64,000 bases of DNA from Mycobacterium sp. OTB74 (GCF_029892685.1 NZ_JARXVD010000003.1:248001-312000), one strand, 5' to 3'. Positions 17,626-28,161 are shown, counted from the first letter of the stretch. Numbers and translations are program-made. Notes: generated from the letters alone by a model not told the origin.

Positions 17626-18169
17626 AACCCAGGGCGATCTGGCCGTAGCGGGCGGCGACCGCAAGCGCGCCGAGGACCGGTACAAGGCGGCCCAGGACAT
17701 CGTCAAAGCCGCTCCGGAGCATTGCTTTTCGGGCAACGACGATCCCAACGCCGATCGCCGCAAAGTCCGCGCGGACACCCAGGCCCGGTTGGACGCCAAG
17801 CTGAAATCGCTCTCTGAGCCGCCTCCACCACCGCCCCCGGCTCCGGGGCCGACGGGAGCGCCCACTCCGCCGCCACCTCTGCCGGGAGGCCAGGATGCCG
17901 CGTCCGGTGGTGGTCCTTCCGCACCCGCTCCGCCGGTACCCCCGCCGCATGGGCCGGGAAAGAACCCGGTGCTGGAACCGCAGGGCAATAGCGGCGGAGG
18001 CTCAGGTGGGCCGGGATCGCTCAATGATGTCGACGCCGACCGGTTGCCGACCAAGGGCAGCGGTGGACCGCCAGGGCATCGATTGGGTGTTGCCAACAGC
18101 ACCGACCCGCTGGCCACCCTGCAGGAAGCATTGGGCAATGCCGATGCGACCGGTGGCAGTCACGAGTAG
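17615..18169 (+). pseudogene. 5'-truncated gene for a proline-rich mycobacterial protein
   Basis: A continuous frame without a plausible start codon runs from just after a TGA at 17612. It begins with a helical, charged part (GDRKRAEDRYKAAQDIVKAA, then EHCFSGNDDPNADRRKVRAD) and passes into a proline tract (about 17817-17985) and a glycine-rich tail ending at 18169. In-frame starts are limited to TTG 17789, which would discard the folded-looking part. The coding character and the lack of a promoter or start suggest that the N-terminal half was deleted, with the remnant joined to the hairpin after the SDR genes. Function unknown. Confidence 0.5.
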
Positions 18170-18234
18170 TCAGCTCGCGTTCGGCGTGACGGGCTCTCGT
18201 GGCAAGTGCAGGTATCGGGCCATAGCGACATAGA

Positions 18235-18268
18235 AGAGCTCCCCCAGAAGGATTTCTGGGGGAGCTCT
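18235..18268. terminator. Bidirectional hairpin between convergent genes
   Basis: AGAGCTCCCCCAGAA pairs perfectly with TTCTGGGGGAGCTCT around a GGAT loop. It lies between the proline-rich remnant and the end of the convergent histidine phosphatase gene, 18 bases past the latter's stop. Confidence 0.85.
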
Positions 18269-18286
18269 TGGGTTGCTGCGGGGGTG

Positions 18287-19678
18287 CTACTTGGCCGAGG
18301 CGCCTGCTCCGGCGGTCGCCTTCTTTGATGCTGCCTTGGGCTTGTCGGCCTTGGCTTTATCGGCGGCCTTGTCGGCCTTCGGCTTCACCTGTGAGGCAGC
18401 CGAATTGGCCTGCTTCGACACGCTCTCCGCTGCCGTGCCCGCGGTGCTGGTGGCCGCAGTGCTGGTGGCCGCAGTGCTGGTGGCCGCAGTGGTCTTCGGC
18501 GCGGTCAGCGAGATCGGCTTGATCGACGACGACAGTGTGCTCACAGCATTGTTGACGGCCGTCTCCACCGAGGTCAGCGCGGCGGCTGCCGAGGTGCCCG
18601 TGGAGGTCGCGGCTGCCGACGTGGTGCCGGCGGTGCTGGTCGGCGCGGGGGCCGACTGGAACACCGTGCCGGTCTGCACCGAATTGACAATGCTGTTCAC
18701 CAGAGCGCCCGGGTAGTTCAGCGCGGCGGTGACCGTGCTGGTCAGGCCGTCCCTGATGGCATTGCTGATGGTGGTGGCGTTACCGGTTGCCAGCGCGGTC
18801 GTGACGTTGTACACCGCCATTTGCGCGGTGGTGGCCACCTTGCGGGTGTCGACGAACAGCTTGGTCAGCAGGTTCGGGTTCTGGCTGACAGCCTTACCGT
18901 CCCAGGTGTCCAGCGTCCAGCCGTCGGTCGGGTTGCCGGTGACGGTGACGATCGACGTGTTGTTCAGTGGGTCGCTGAGCATCAGGCTCAGGTCTGGGTT
19001 GTCGACGTTCATCAGGGTCCAGGCCATGATCGCCATGCCGTGCGAGAACACGACGGGGTTGGACCCGCCATCTGCGTAGATGCTGTCGATGGCGCCGTTG
19101 AACCGGGACTCGAACTCCGCGCCGTTGGTGTCACCATTCACGCCGAGCGAGGTATTGCTGTTGGCGGGCATGGGCACGCCGTACAAGCCGGCGACCCACG
19201 ACAGCGGGATCAAGGCGTAGGCGATGCGGCCTAGGCCGGAGTTCTGCGACTGGCCTTCGAAGGCGCCGGCCTGAACCTCGTGTAGGCCGGACAACTCGGT
19301 TTCCGGCAGGCCGGAGGCTGCCGCGAACGGTGCCGCCGTCTGCTGAGTGCGCACCATGTCCGAGTAGTAGATGCTGGTGTAGTCCACACCGGTGGCAGCC
19401 TCGTTCGCGATCAGCTGGTCGGACACGGCCTGAGCCTGCTGCTGACCGAGGGCGGTCAGCGACGGTCCTGGGATCGTGGTGTCGATGAAGCCCGACGCAT
19501 TGCCAGCCGACTCACCATGACGCACGAAGGTGATGGTGATGTTGTCGGCCGCCCACGCCGCGAAGGCGGTGGCGATGAACATGAAGGCGGCGGCAACGAT
19601 GACCACCAGGCCCTGTAACGCACGTCGGATGGTGCGTTTGGGGCGCACTGAACTAGACCCGTATGGGTTGTACGGCAT
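18287..19678 (-). CDS. Exported histidine phosphatase-family protein with Ala/Ser/Thr/Lys-rich tail
   Basis: 463-aa protein. A basic N-terminus (RPKRTIRRALQ) is followed by a hydrophobic segment (about residues 19-43), so it is exported or membrane-anchored. The histidine phosphatase domain starts with ITFVRHGESAGN (RHG motif, about residue 52) and has the second histidine in VVFSHGMAIM. The last ~120 residues are low complexity: Thr/Ala/Ser repeats encoded partly by a 15-base tandem repeat, then a KPKADKAADKAKADK lysine tail. Start ATG at 19678 has GGAGTCCTA before it; a longer frame to 19729 is less likely. No obvious link to steroid genes. Substrate unknown. Confidence 0.8.
   Translation of the reverse strand: MPYNPYGSSSVRPKRTIRRALQGLVVIVAAAFMFIATAFAAWAADNITITFVRHGESAGNASGFIDTTIPGPSLTALGQQQAQAVSDQLIANEAATGVDYTSIYYSDMVRTQQTAAPFAAASGLPETELSGLHEVQAGAFEGQSQNSGLGRIAYALIPLSWVAGLYGVPMPANSNTSLGVNGDTNGAEFESRFNGAIDSIYADGGSNPVVFSHGMAIMAWTLMNVDNPDLSLMLSDPLNNTSIVTVTGNPTDGWTLDTWDGKAVSQNPNLLTKLFVDTRKVATTAQMAVYNVTTALATGNATTISNAIRDGLTSTVTAALNYPGALVNSIVNSVQTGTVFQSAPAPTSTAGTTSAAATSTGTSAAAALTSVETAVNNAVSTLSSSIKPISLTAPKTTAATSTAATSTAATSTAGTAAESVSKQANSAASQVKPKADKAADKAKADKPKAASKKATAGAGASAK
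18444..18488. repeat. Three tandem copies of a 15-base repeat in the phosphatase tail
   Basis: GTGCTGGTGGCCGCA is repeated three times in perfect tandem and encodes the (ATSTA)n stretch of the tail on the minus strand. Such in-frame 15-mers can vary in copy number between strains. Confidence 0.85.
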
Positions 19679-19825
19679 TAGGACTCCATCTGTAGCTCGC
19701 GATGAGCGGGCACGCGTGCGTGGTTGCATGTGTGCGGCAACACATTATGTACAGAGTGGTAAATCTGTATTGTCGACTCCGTTAATATATCCTCGCAACC
19801 AAGTTAAATCGATATTTGCTAGGCG

Positions 19826-20317
<492 letters not shown>

Positions 20318-20704
20318 CTATCGGGACAGGAACGGTACGAGCTTGGCGTTGATGTGATGGATCTTCGGCGACCCACTGGGGTCGTCGGCTGGGATCACGA
20401 ACGTTTCGTCGACGTGCGAGCACACCCGCCACCCAGCGAGCCGCGGTTTGGTCAGCACATCGAATTTGGCCCGCACGTTGTCGCCACTGACCGTGTACTC
20501 CGGCACGGTGGTGCCCTCGATCAACTTGAACTGCGGGCCACGTTCCAGGCTGCGGCGCAGGTGATCGGCATTGCGACCGGTCTTGATGCCGATCTCGATG
20601 CGGATGCAATCCGGGGTGAACGGCACGTCACCGGCCTGATGGCTGGACAGCGAATCGATGTAGGCCTGTGCCGCGGCAATCCGCTCCTGGTCCGAAAACC
20701 CCAC
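20318..20704 (-). CDS. Small NTF2-like protein between fadA5 and ddn
   Basis: 128-aa protein, MGFSDQERIAAAQAYIDSLS and then a run of beta strands (KFDVLTKPRLAGWRVCSHVDETFVI). The helix-then-sheet pattern and length resemble the NTF2/SnoaL-like cone fold, as in many actinobacterial steroid or polyketide accessory proteins, but no catalytic aspartate pair is evident, so function is open. I place the start at GTG 20704, four bases after the fadA5 stop; the frame continues upstream inside fadA5. Tight spacing on both sides makes it part of the fadA5 operon and so of the KstR regulon. Confidence 0.65.
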   Translation of the reverse strand: MGFSDQERIAAAQAYIDSLSSHQAGDVPFTPDCIRIEIGIKTGRNADHLRRSLERGPQFKLIEGTTVPEYTVSGDNVRAKFDVLTKPRLAGWRVCSHVDETFVIPADDPSGSPKIHHINAKLVPFLSR

Positions 20705-20708
20705 GGGC

Positions 20709-21869
<1,161 letters not shown>

Positions 21870-21870
21870 C

Positions 21871-21884
21871 TAGAACACGTTTCA
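21871..21884. promoter_or_regulatory. KstR operator between fadA5 and cyp125
   Basis: TAGAACACGTTTCA matches TnnAACnnGTTnnA exactly. It is 10 bases from the fadA5 ATG and 137 bases upstream of the cyp125 ATG, so it can repress both divergent transcripts. Confidence 0.92.
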
Positions 21885-22021
21885 TTACTCTGACAAGCGC
21901 TGATGCGGCCATGCCTTTTATCTGCGGCTACGGCGTGTTTCAATGGTCGCAACTGGCACTAGAAGGATTTGTCCCGGGACCACAAAGTTCCTGTGGCTCA
22001 CGATTCTCGAGGAGACATGTA

Positions 22022-23317
22022 ATGCCCTGCCCGATCCCCCACGACCTCGACTTGCTGGACGCCAACCTCAACCTGGAGCGCCTGCCGGTCGAAGAACTCG
22101 CCGAGCTGCGCAAGTCCGAGCCGGTGCACTGGGTCGACGTGCCTGGAGGCACCGGTGGCTTCGGTGACAAGGGCTACTGGATAGTCACCAAGTACGACGA
22201 CGTCAAAGAGGTCTCCAAGCGCAACGATATCTTCGGCAGTTCGCCCGACGGCGCCATCCCGGTGTGGCCCCAGGGAATGACCCGCGACGCCGTCGACCTG
22301 CAGAAGGCCGTGCTGCTCAACATGGACGCCCCGCAGCACACCCGGCTGCGCAAGATCATCTCCCGCGGTTTCACCCCGCGTGCCGTCGGACGGCTGCGGG
22401 CCGAGCTGGCCGAGCGGGCCCAGAAGATTGCCGAGAACGCCGCGGCGTCCGGCTCCGGTGACTTCGTCGAGCAGGTCTCGTGCGAGCTGCCGCTGCAGGC
22501 CATTGCCGGTCTGCTCGGTGTCCCACAGGAGGACCGCGACAAACTCTTCCGCTGGTCCAACGAGATGACCGCCGGCGAGGACCCCGAGTACGCCGATGTC
22601 GATCCGGCGATGTCGTCGTTCGAGCTGATCACCTACGCCATGAAGATGGCCGAGGAGCGCAAGGCCAACCCGACCGACGACATCGTCACCCAGCTGATCG
22701 AGGCCGACATCGAGGGCGAGAAGCTCTCCGACGACGAGTTCGGCTTCTTCGTGGTGATGCTCGCGGTGGCCGGCAACGAGACCACCCGTAACTCGATCAC
22801 CCACGGCATGATCGCCTTCGCGCAGCACCCCGAGCAGTGGGAGCTGTACAAGAGGGAGCGTCCGGAATCGGCCGCCGACGAGATCGTCCGTTGGGCCACA
22901 CCGGTTTCGGCGTTCCAGCGCACCGCGCTGGAGGACACCGAACTCGGCGGCGTGAAGATCAAGAAGGGCGAGCGGGTGGTCATGTCCTACCGCTCGGCCA
23001 ACTTCGACGAAGACGCGTTCGAGAACCCGAACACCTTCGACATCATGCGGACGCCGAACCAGCATGTCGGTTTCGGCGGCACCGGTGCGCACTACTGCAT
23101 CGGCGCGAACCTGGCCCGGATGACCATCAATCTGATCTTCAACGCGGTTGCCGATCACATGCCTGACCTGAAGCCGATCGGCGAGCCGGAGCGGTTGAAG
23201 TCGGGCTGGCTCAACGGGATCAAGCACTGGCAGGTTGACTACACCGGTAAGTGCCCGGTTCAGGCCGGCGCGTCGGCCACTTCGGCTCCCGCCGGCGAGT
23301 CGGCAAATCAGGCCTGA
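22022..23317 (+). CDS. cyp125: CYP125, steroid C26/C27 monooxygenase
   Basis: Cytochrome P450 that oxidises the terminal methyl of cholesterol or cholestenone to the acid, starting side-chain degradation. 431 aa. I-helix oxygen-activation motif AGNETTRNS, ExxR region RPESAADEIVRW, and heme-binding FGGTGAHYCIGANLAR with the thiolate Cys359. NMDAPQHTRLRKIISRGFTP and CELPLQAIAGLLGVPQEDR match the M. tuberculosis protein almost word for word. The ATG at 22022 has GAGGAGAC upstream; the frame is open to 21911, but those residues are unlike the family. Head of the cyp125-fadE28-fadE29-chsH2-chsH1-ltp2 operon. Confidence 0.94.
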   Translation: MPCPIPHDLDLLDANLNLERLPVEELAELRKSEPVHWVDVPGGTGGFGDKGYWIVTKYDDVKEVSKRNDIFGSSPDGAIPVWPQGMTRDAVDLQKAVLLNMDAPQHTRLRKIISRGFTPRAVGRLRAELAERAQKIAENAAASGSGDFVEQVSCELPLQAIAGLLGVPQEDRDKLFRWSNEMTAGEDPEYADVDPAMSSFELITYAMKMAEERKANPTDDIVTQLIEADIEGEKLSDDEFGFFVVMLAVAGNETTRNSITHGMIAFAQHPEQWELYKRERPESAADEIVRWATPVSAFQRTALEDTELGGVKIKKGERVVMSYRSANFDEDAFENPNTFDIMRTPNQHVGFGGTGAHYCIGANLARMTINLIFNAVADHMPDLKPIGEPERLKSGWLNGIKHWQVDYTGKCPVQAGASATSAPAGESANQA

Positions 23318-23360
23318 GCCAACCGCTCATCACTTTCGTTCGAATCAAGGAGGATTCGGG

Positions 23361-24422
23361 TTGGATTTCACACCGAACCCGGAACAGCAGGCTGTCGCCG
23401 ATGTGGTGACTTCCGTGCTGGAACGGGAAAATAGTTGGGACGCACTGGTTTCCGGCGGCGTTGCGGCACTTGCAGTGCCGGACCGGCTGGGTGGCGATGG
23501 ACTGGGGCTGCTCGAGGCGGCCACCGCGCTGACCGAGATCGGTCGCCGTGGCACCACCGGTCCGGCTCTGTCTACCATCGGGCTGGGCCTGGTGCCGCTG
23601 CTGGACCTGGCTTCTGAGGCGCAGCAGGACCGCTACCTGGCCGGCGTCGCCAAGGGTGCCCTGCTGTCTGCGGCACTCAACGAGCAGGGCAACCAACTGC
23701 CGGAGAAGCCGTCCACCAGCTTTGCCAGCGGCAAGCTCAACGGCACCAAAATCGGTGTGCCATATGCCGAAAGCGCGCAGTTCCTGATCGTCACGGCCGA
23801 TAGTGCAGTGGTCGTGGTCTCGCCTTCCGCTGCCGGTGTGACGGTGACCAAGACCCCGACCGCCAACGGCTCGGACGAATACGTGGTGACCTTCGCGGAC
23901 GTCGCGGTCGCTGACGAGGACGTGCTCGCAGGTGCGACCGTGACCCGGGTCAACGAATTGGCGCTGGCCATGACCGGCGCCTTCGCGTCCGGTCTGGTGG
24001 CCGGGGCCCTCCGTCTGACCGCCGACTACGTCGCGACCCGTGAACAGTTCGGCAAGCCGCTGTCCACCTTCCAGACCGTGGCCGCTCAGCTGTCCGAGGT
24101 CTACATCGCTTCGCGGACAATCGATCTGGTGGCTACCTCGGTGGTGTGGCGACTGTCTGAAGACTTGGACGCCGCCGAGGATCTGGCCATTCTGGGCTAC
24201 TGGCTGACCTCGCAGGCTCCGCCGGCCATGCGGTTGTGCCATCACCTCCATGGCGGTATGGGTATGGACATCACCTACCCGATGGACCGCTACTACTCTT
24301 CGATCAAGGATCTGACCCGCTTGCTCGGTGGTCCGTCGCACCGTCTGGACCTGGTGGGGGCCGAGCTGGGCGAGCGAAGCGACGGGAAAGCGGTCCTGGG
24401 CGAGCGAAGCGACGGGAAATAA
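23361..24422 (+). CDS. fadE28: FadE28 (ChsE1), acyl-CoA dehydrogenase subunit
   Basis: One half of the alpha2beta2 acyl-CoA dehydrogenase FadE28-FadE29, which desaturates the 3-carbon steroid side chain (3-oxo-4-pregnene-20-carboxyl-CoA). 353 aa. ACAD domains are recognisable (LRLTADYVATREQFGKPLSTF; HHLHGGMGMDITYPM), but this subunit is the shorter, non-catalytic-glutamate type. Start TTG at 23361, supported by CAAGGAGG eight bases before it and by MDFTPNPEQQAV matching the family; the earlier frame overlaps cyp125. The C-terminus is odd: a 10-residue unit (LGERSDGKAV) is repeated, encoded by a dispersed GAGCGAAGCGA-type repeat. Confidence 0.9.
   Translation: MDFTPNPEQQAVADVVTSVLERENSWDALVSGGVAALAVPDRLGGDGLGLLEAATALTEIGRRGTTGPALSTIGLGLVPLLDLASEAQQDRYLAGVAKGALLSAALNEQGNQLPEKPSTSFASGKLNGTKIGVPYAESAQFLIVTADSAVVVVSPSAAGVTVTKTPTANGSDEYVVTFADVAVADEDVLAGATVTRVNELALAMTGAFASGLVAGALRLTADYVATREQFGKPLSTFQTVAAQLSEVYIASRTIDLVATSVVWRLSEDLDAAEDLAILGYWLTSQAPPAMRLCHHLHGGMGMDITYPMDRYYSSIKDLTRLLGGPSHRLDLVGAELGERSDGKAVLGERSDGK
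24366..24419 (+). repeat. Two 24-base direct repeats forming the fadE28 C-terminus
   Basis: Two identical copies beginning CTGGGCGAGCGAAGCGACGG (24366-24389 and 24396-24419) are spaced exactly 30 bases apart and encode LGERSDGK twice. The core matches the repeat in the echA20-ipdA gap on the opposite strand. Confidence 0.85.
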
Positions 24423-24424
24423 GC

Positions 24425-25588
24425 ATGTACATCGAACTGACTCCGGAACAGCGCAAGCTGCAATCCGAACTGCGGGAGTACTTTTCGACGCTGATCACGC
24501 CCGAAGAGGCGGCGGCGATGGAGACCGACCGGCACAACGCCGCCTATCGCGCGGTGATCAAGCGGATGGGCTCCGACGGCAAGCTCGGTGTGGGCTGGCC
24601 CAAGGAGTACGGCGGCCTGGGCTTCGGTCCGATCGAGCAGCAGATCTTCATCAACGAGGCCAACCGCGCCGACGTTCCGCTGCCGATGGTCACCCTGCAG
24701 ACCGTCGGACCCACCCTGCAGCTGCTGGGCACCGAGGAGCAGAAGAAGAAGTTCCTGCCCGGAATCCTTTCCGGTGACGTGCATTTCGCGATCGGCTACT
24801 CCGAGCCCGAGGCCGGCACCGACCTGGCGTCGCTGCGCACCACCGCAGTGCGTCACGGTGACGAATACATCGTGAACGGTCAGAAGATGTGGACCACCGG
24901 CGCACATGACGCCGACTACATCTGGCTCGCGTGCCGCACCGACCCGACGGCGGTGAAGCACAAGGGCATCTCGATCCTCATCGTGGACACCAAGGACCCG
25001 GGCTACTCCTGGACCCCGATCATCCTGTCCGACGGTGCCCACCACACCAATGCGTCGTACTACAACGACGTGCGGGTGCCCGCCGACATGCTGGTCGGTG
25101 AGGAGAACGGCGGCTGGAAGCTGATCACCACCCAGCTCAACCATGAACGGGTGGGCTTGGGTCCGGCCGGCCGCGTCGCGGGCATTTACGAGCAGCTGCA
25201 CGCCTGGGCCGCCAAGCCCGGCTCCGATGGTGTTGTCCCGCTGGATAATCCGGAGGCCAAGCGGCTGCTGGGACAGATCAAGGCGATCTGGCGGCTCAAC
25301 GAACTGCTCAACTGGCAGGTGGCCGCGTCCGGCGAGAACATCGCCGTGGCCGACGCCGCCGCGACGAAAGTCTTTTCCACCGAACGCATTCAGGAAATCG
25401 GGCGGCTGGCCGAGGAGGTTGTCGGTCGCTTCGGCAACCCGGCCGATGCCGACACCGCCGAACTGCTGGTGTGGCTGGACAAGATGACCAAGCGCAACCT
25501 GGTCATCACCTTCGGTGGCGGTGTCAATGAGGTCATGCGCGAGATGATCGCGGCATCGGGCCTCAAAGTGCCACGGGTTCCGCGGTAG
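24425..25588 (+). CDS. fadE29: FadE29 (ChsE2), acyl-CoA dehydrogenase subunit
   Basis: Partner of FadE28 in the heterotetrameric dehydrogenase acting on the last side-chain cycle. 387 aa, the same length as the M. tuberculosis protein. N-terminal helical domain (ELTPEQRKLQSELREYF), FAD-contact strand FAIGYSEPEAGTDLASLRT (about residue 120-140), MWTTGAHDADY, and the second helical domain with QLNHERVGLG, which carries the region of the catalytic glutamate in this family. The ATG at 24425 is two bases after the fadE28 stop, so translation is coupled. Confidence 0.93.
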   Translation: MYIELTPEQRKLQSELREYFSTLITPEEAAAMETDRHNAAYRAVIKRMGSDGKLGVGWPKEYGGLGFGPIEQQIFINEANRADVPLPMVTLQTVGPTLQLLGTEEQKKKFLPGILSGDVHFAIGYSEPEAGTDLASLRTTAVRHGDEYIVNGQKMWTTGAHDADYIWLACRTDPTAVKHKGISILIVDTKDPGYSWTPIILSDGAHHTNASYYNDVRVPADMLVGEENGGWKLITTQLNHERVGLGPAGRVAGIYEQLHAWAAKPGSDGVVPLDNPEAKRLLGQIKAIWRLNELLNWQVAASGENIAVADAAATKVFSTERIQEIGRLAEEVVGRFGNPADADTAELLVWLDKMTKRNLVITFGGGVNEVMREMIAASGLKVPRVPR

Positions 25589-25604
25589 AACAGGGGATCT
25601 GACG

Positions 25605-26579
25605 ATGAGTGACCTCAAGGCCGGGATCGACGAGATCATCGCCGCTGGACGCGGCAAGCCGACGGTGAGCCGGGATCCGGTGAATCAGCCCATGATTCAC
25701 CACTGGACCGACGCCATCGGCGACACCAACCCGATATACGTGGACGCCGAAGCAGCGCGCGCGGCCGGCCATCCCGGCATTGTCGCGCCGCCGGCGATGA
25801 TCCAGGTGTGGACCATGATGGGTCTCGGACGTACTCGCTCCGACGATGACCCGCTGGGCCGGGCCATGAAGTTGTTCGACGACGCGGGGTATGTCGGTGT
25901 GGTCGCTACCAACTGCGACCAGACATATCACCGCTACCTGCAGGCGGGTGAGCAGGTTGCCATGAGTGCAGAGATCGTCAGCATCATCGGTCCCAAGCAG
26001 ACCGCGCTGGGTGAGGGCTACTTCATCAACCAGAAGATCCGCTGGCACGTCGGCGACGAGGAAGTCGCCGACATGGATTGGCGCATCATGAAGTTCCTGC
26101 CGGCCAACAAGCAGGGCAAAGCGGCAGCTGAAACCGGTTCGGTCCCAGCCGATCTCGATCCGGACAAGCTGATGCGCCCGGCGTCGTCGAAGGACACCCA
26201 GTTCTTCTGGGACGGCGTCAATGCGCACGAACTGCGGATTCAGAAGCGCCCGGACGGCTCACTGCAGCACCCGCCGGTGCCTGCCGTCTGGAAGGACTAC
26301 AAAGCGCCGGTCGCGCCTTCCGATTATCTCGTCGCGTCTGGCAACGGCACCGTCTTCAGTTACGTGGTGCACCACGCGCCGAAGGTGCCGGGTCGTACCC
26401 TGCCGTTCATCATTGCTCTCGTCGAACTCGAAGAGGGTGTGCGGATGCTCGGTGAGTTGCGCGGCGTCGAGCCGGACGAGGTGAAGATCGGAATGCCGGT
26501 CCAGGCAACGTTTATCGACTTCCCGGACAGCGAAGTCAGCCCGGCATGGAGCCTGTACGCATGGGAGGCAGTCAAGTGA
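25605..26579 (+). CDS. chsH2: ChsH2, MaoC-like hydratase subunit with C-terminal DUF35 domain
   Basis: Two-domain protein of 324 aa. The N-terminal hot-dog (MaoC-like) half pairs with ChsH1 to hydrate the C17 double bond of 3-oxo-4,17-pregnadiene-20-carboxyl-CoA. The C-terminal DUF35/OB-fold half (about residues 205-320, DGVNAHELRIQKRPDG onward, VPAVWKDYKAP) is the part that docks with Ltp2 and is needed for the following retro-aldol cleavage. It starts 16 bases after fadE29 and overlaps chsH1 by four bases. The DUF35 domain lacks an obvious complete rubredoxin-like cysteine knuckle. Confidence 0.93.
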   Translation: MSDLKAGIDEIIAAGRGKPTVSRDPVNQPMIHHWTDAIGDTNPIYVDAEAARAAGHPGIVAPPAMIQVWTMMGLGRTRSDDDPLGRAMKLFDDAGYVGVVATNCDQTYHRYLQAGEQVAMSAEIVSIIGPKQTALGEGYFINQKIRWHVGDEEVADMDWRIMKFLPANKQGKAAAETGSVPADLDPDKLMRPASSKDTQFFWDGVNAHELRIQKRPDGSLQHPPVPAVWKDYKAPVAPSDYLVASGNGTVFSYVVHHAPKVPGRTLPFIIALVELEEGVRMLGELRGVEPDEVKIGMPVQATFIDFPDSEVSPAWSLYAWEAVK

Positions 26580-27004
26580 CCGCACCTCAATCTGATGTCG
26601 CTGCAGGGGCGGCTGCGGCCGTGGGCACCAAGCTGCCCGATTTGTCCATCTACGGTGACCCGACATTCATCGTCTCCACGGCCATCGCGACCCGCGATTA
26701 CCAGGACGTGCACCACGACCGGGATAAGGCACAGGCCAAGGGCTCCAAGGATATTTTCGTCAACATCCTGACCGACACCGGTCTGGTGGGGCGGTACGTC
26801 ACGGACTGGGCTGGGCCGAAGGCCGTCATCAAGTCGATCAAGCTGCGGCTCGGTGTGCCCTGGTACGCCTACGACACCATCACGTTCCGTGGTGAGGTGA
26901 CCGCTGTCGACGGTGAGTTGGTGACCCTGAAAGTGGTGGGCAGCAACAGCCTTGGCGATCACGTCATCGCCACCTCGACCCTGACTTTGGGAGGCGCGCA
27001 GTGA
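26576..27004 (+). CDS. chsH1: ChsH1, MaoC-like hydratase subunit
   Basis: 142-aa hot-dog protein carrying the catalytic Asp/His pair of the ChsH1-ChsH2 hydratase; the motif is in YQDVHHDRDKAQAKG (about residues 44-58). Start GTG at 26576, overlapping the chsH2 stop (GTGA). A slightly longer frame exists, but this start matches the family and the coupling pattern. The N-terminal extension SDVAAGAAAAVG is alanine-rich and likely disordered. Confidence 0.92.
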   Translation: MTAPQSDVAAGAAAAVGTKLPDLSIYGDPTFIVSTAIATRDYQDVHHDRDKAQAKGSKDIFVNILTDTGLVGRYVTDWAGPKAVIKSIKLRLGVPWYAYDTITFRGEVTAVDGELVTLKVVGSNSLGDHVIATSTLTLGGAQ

Positions 27005-28161
27005 GCATCTCCGGTAAGGCGGTCATCGCCGGTATCGGTGCGACCGACTTCTCGAAGAATTCCGGCCGCAGTGAATTGCGGCTGGCCGCCGAGGCAGTTA
27101 CCGATGCGTTGAACGATGCGGGCTTGTCGCCCAAGGACGTTGACGGTTTGGTGACTTTCACCATGGACTCCAACCTGGAGACCGCGGTGGCCCGGTCGAC
27201 CGGGATCGGCGAGCTCAAGTTCTTCAGCCAGATCGGCTACGGCGGCGGGGCCGCGGCCGCTACGGTGCAGCAGGCGGTGCTCGCGGTGGCCACTGGCATC
27301 GCGGAAGTTGTGGTGGCTTACAGAGCATTTAATGAGCGTTCGGAGCACCGCTTCGGCCAGGTGATGACAGGGCTGACCGTCAACGCAGACTCCCGCGGCG
27401 TCGAGTACAGCTGGTCCTATCCGCACGGGCTGAGCACTCCGGCCGCCTCGGTGGCCATGATCGCTCAGCGCTACATGCACGAATACGGCGCCACCAGTGC
27501 TGATTTTGGCGTGGTGTCGGTGGCCGACCGCAAGCATGCGGCCACCAACCCGAAGGCGCACTTCTACGGCAAGCCGATCACCATTGAGGAGCACCAGAAT
27601 TCGCGGTTCATCGCAGATCCGCTGCGCCTGCTGGACTGCTGCCAGGAGACCGACGGTGGCGTGGCCATCGTCGTGACCACACCGGAGCGGGCCAAGGATC
27701 TCAAGCAGCGGCCGGTGATCGTCGAAGCGGCCGCGCAGGCCGCCGGCGAGGACCAGTTCACCATGTACTCGTACTACCGCGACGAGCTCGGCCTGCCCGA
27801 GATGGGTCTGGTCGGTCGGCAGTTGTGGGGGCAAAGCGGACTGACGCCGAACGACATTCAGACCGCGGTCATCTACGACCACTTCACCCCGTACACGCTG
27901 CTGCAGCTTGAGGAGCTTGGCTTCTGCGGCAAGGGTGAGGCCAAGGACTTTATCGCCGGCGGCGCTATCGAGCTGGGTGGCCGGTTGCCGATCAACACGC
28001 ACGGCGGCCAGCTCGGTGAGGCCTACATCCACGGCATGAACGGCATTGCCGAGGGCGTGCGACAGCTGCGCGGTACGTCGGTCAACCAGGTGTCGAACGT
28101 CGAGCACGTGTTGGTCACCGCGGGTACCGGTGTGCCGACGTCGGGGCTGATCCTGGGCTGA
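27001..28161 (+). CDS. ltp2: Ltp2, thiolase-fold steroid side-chain aldolase
   Basis: 386-aa thiolase-fold protein that, with the DUF35 domain of ChsH2, performs the retro-aldol cleavage releasing propionyl-CoA and the C19 steroid (androstenedione or its dienedione). It lacks the Cys nucleophile layout of true thiolases; conserved parts are TFTMDSNLETAVARSTGI, NTHGGQLGEAYIHGMNG and NVEHVLVTAGTGVPTSG. Its GTG overlaps the chsH1 stop by four bases and it is the last gene of the operon, followed by a strong hairpin. Gene order chsH2-chsH1-ltp2 is as in M. tuberculosis. Confidence 0.93.
   Translation: MSISGKAVIAGIGATDFSKNSGRSELRLAAEAVTDALNDAGLSPKDVDGLVTFTMDSNLETAVARSTGIGELKFFSQIGYGGGAAAATVQQAVLAVATGIAEVVVAYRAFNERSEHRFGQVMTGLTVNADSRGVEYSWSYPHGLSTPAASVAMIAQRYMHEYGATSADFGVVSVADRKHAATNPKAHFYGKPITIEEHQNSRFIADPLRLLDCCQETDGGVAIVVTTPERAKDLKQRPVIVEAAAQAAGEDQFTMYSYYRDELGLPEMGLVGRQLWGQSGLTPNDIQTAVIYDHFTPYTLLQLEELGFCGKGEAKDFIAGGAIELGGRLPINTHGGQLGEAYIHGMNGIAEGVRQLRGTSVNQVSNVEHVLVTAGTGVPTSGLILG

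Noticed and set aside
21886..21908. Second KstR2-like site near cyp125 (GACAAGCGCTG)
   Set aside because: It keeps CAAG but not the CTTG half of AnCAAGnnCTTGnT, so it is a chance half-site.
21998..23227. 409-aa minus-strand open frame opposite cyp125
   Set aside because: Antisense shadow of a conserved P450 gene; no family motif.
24293..25657. 454-aa minus-strand open frame opposite fadE29
   Set aside because: GC-rich third-position shadow of fadE29; composition (His/Gly/Asp-rich) is typical of antisense frames.
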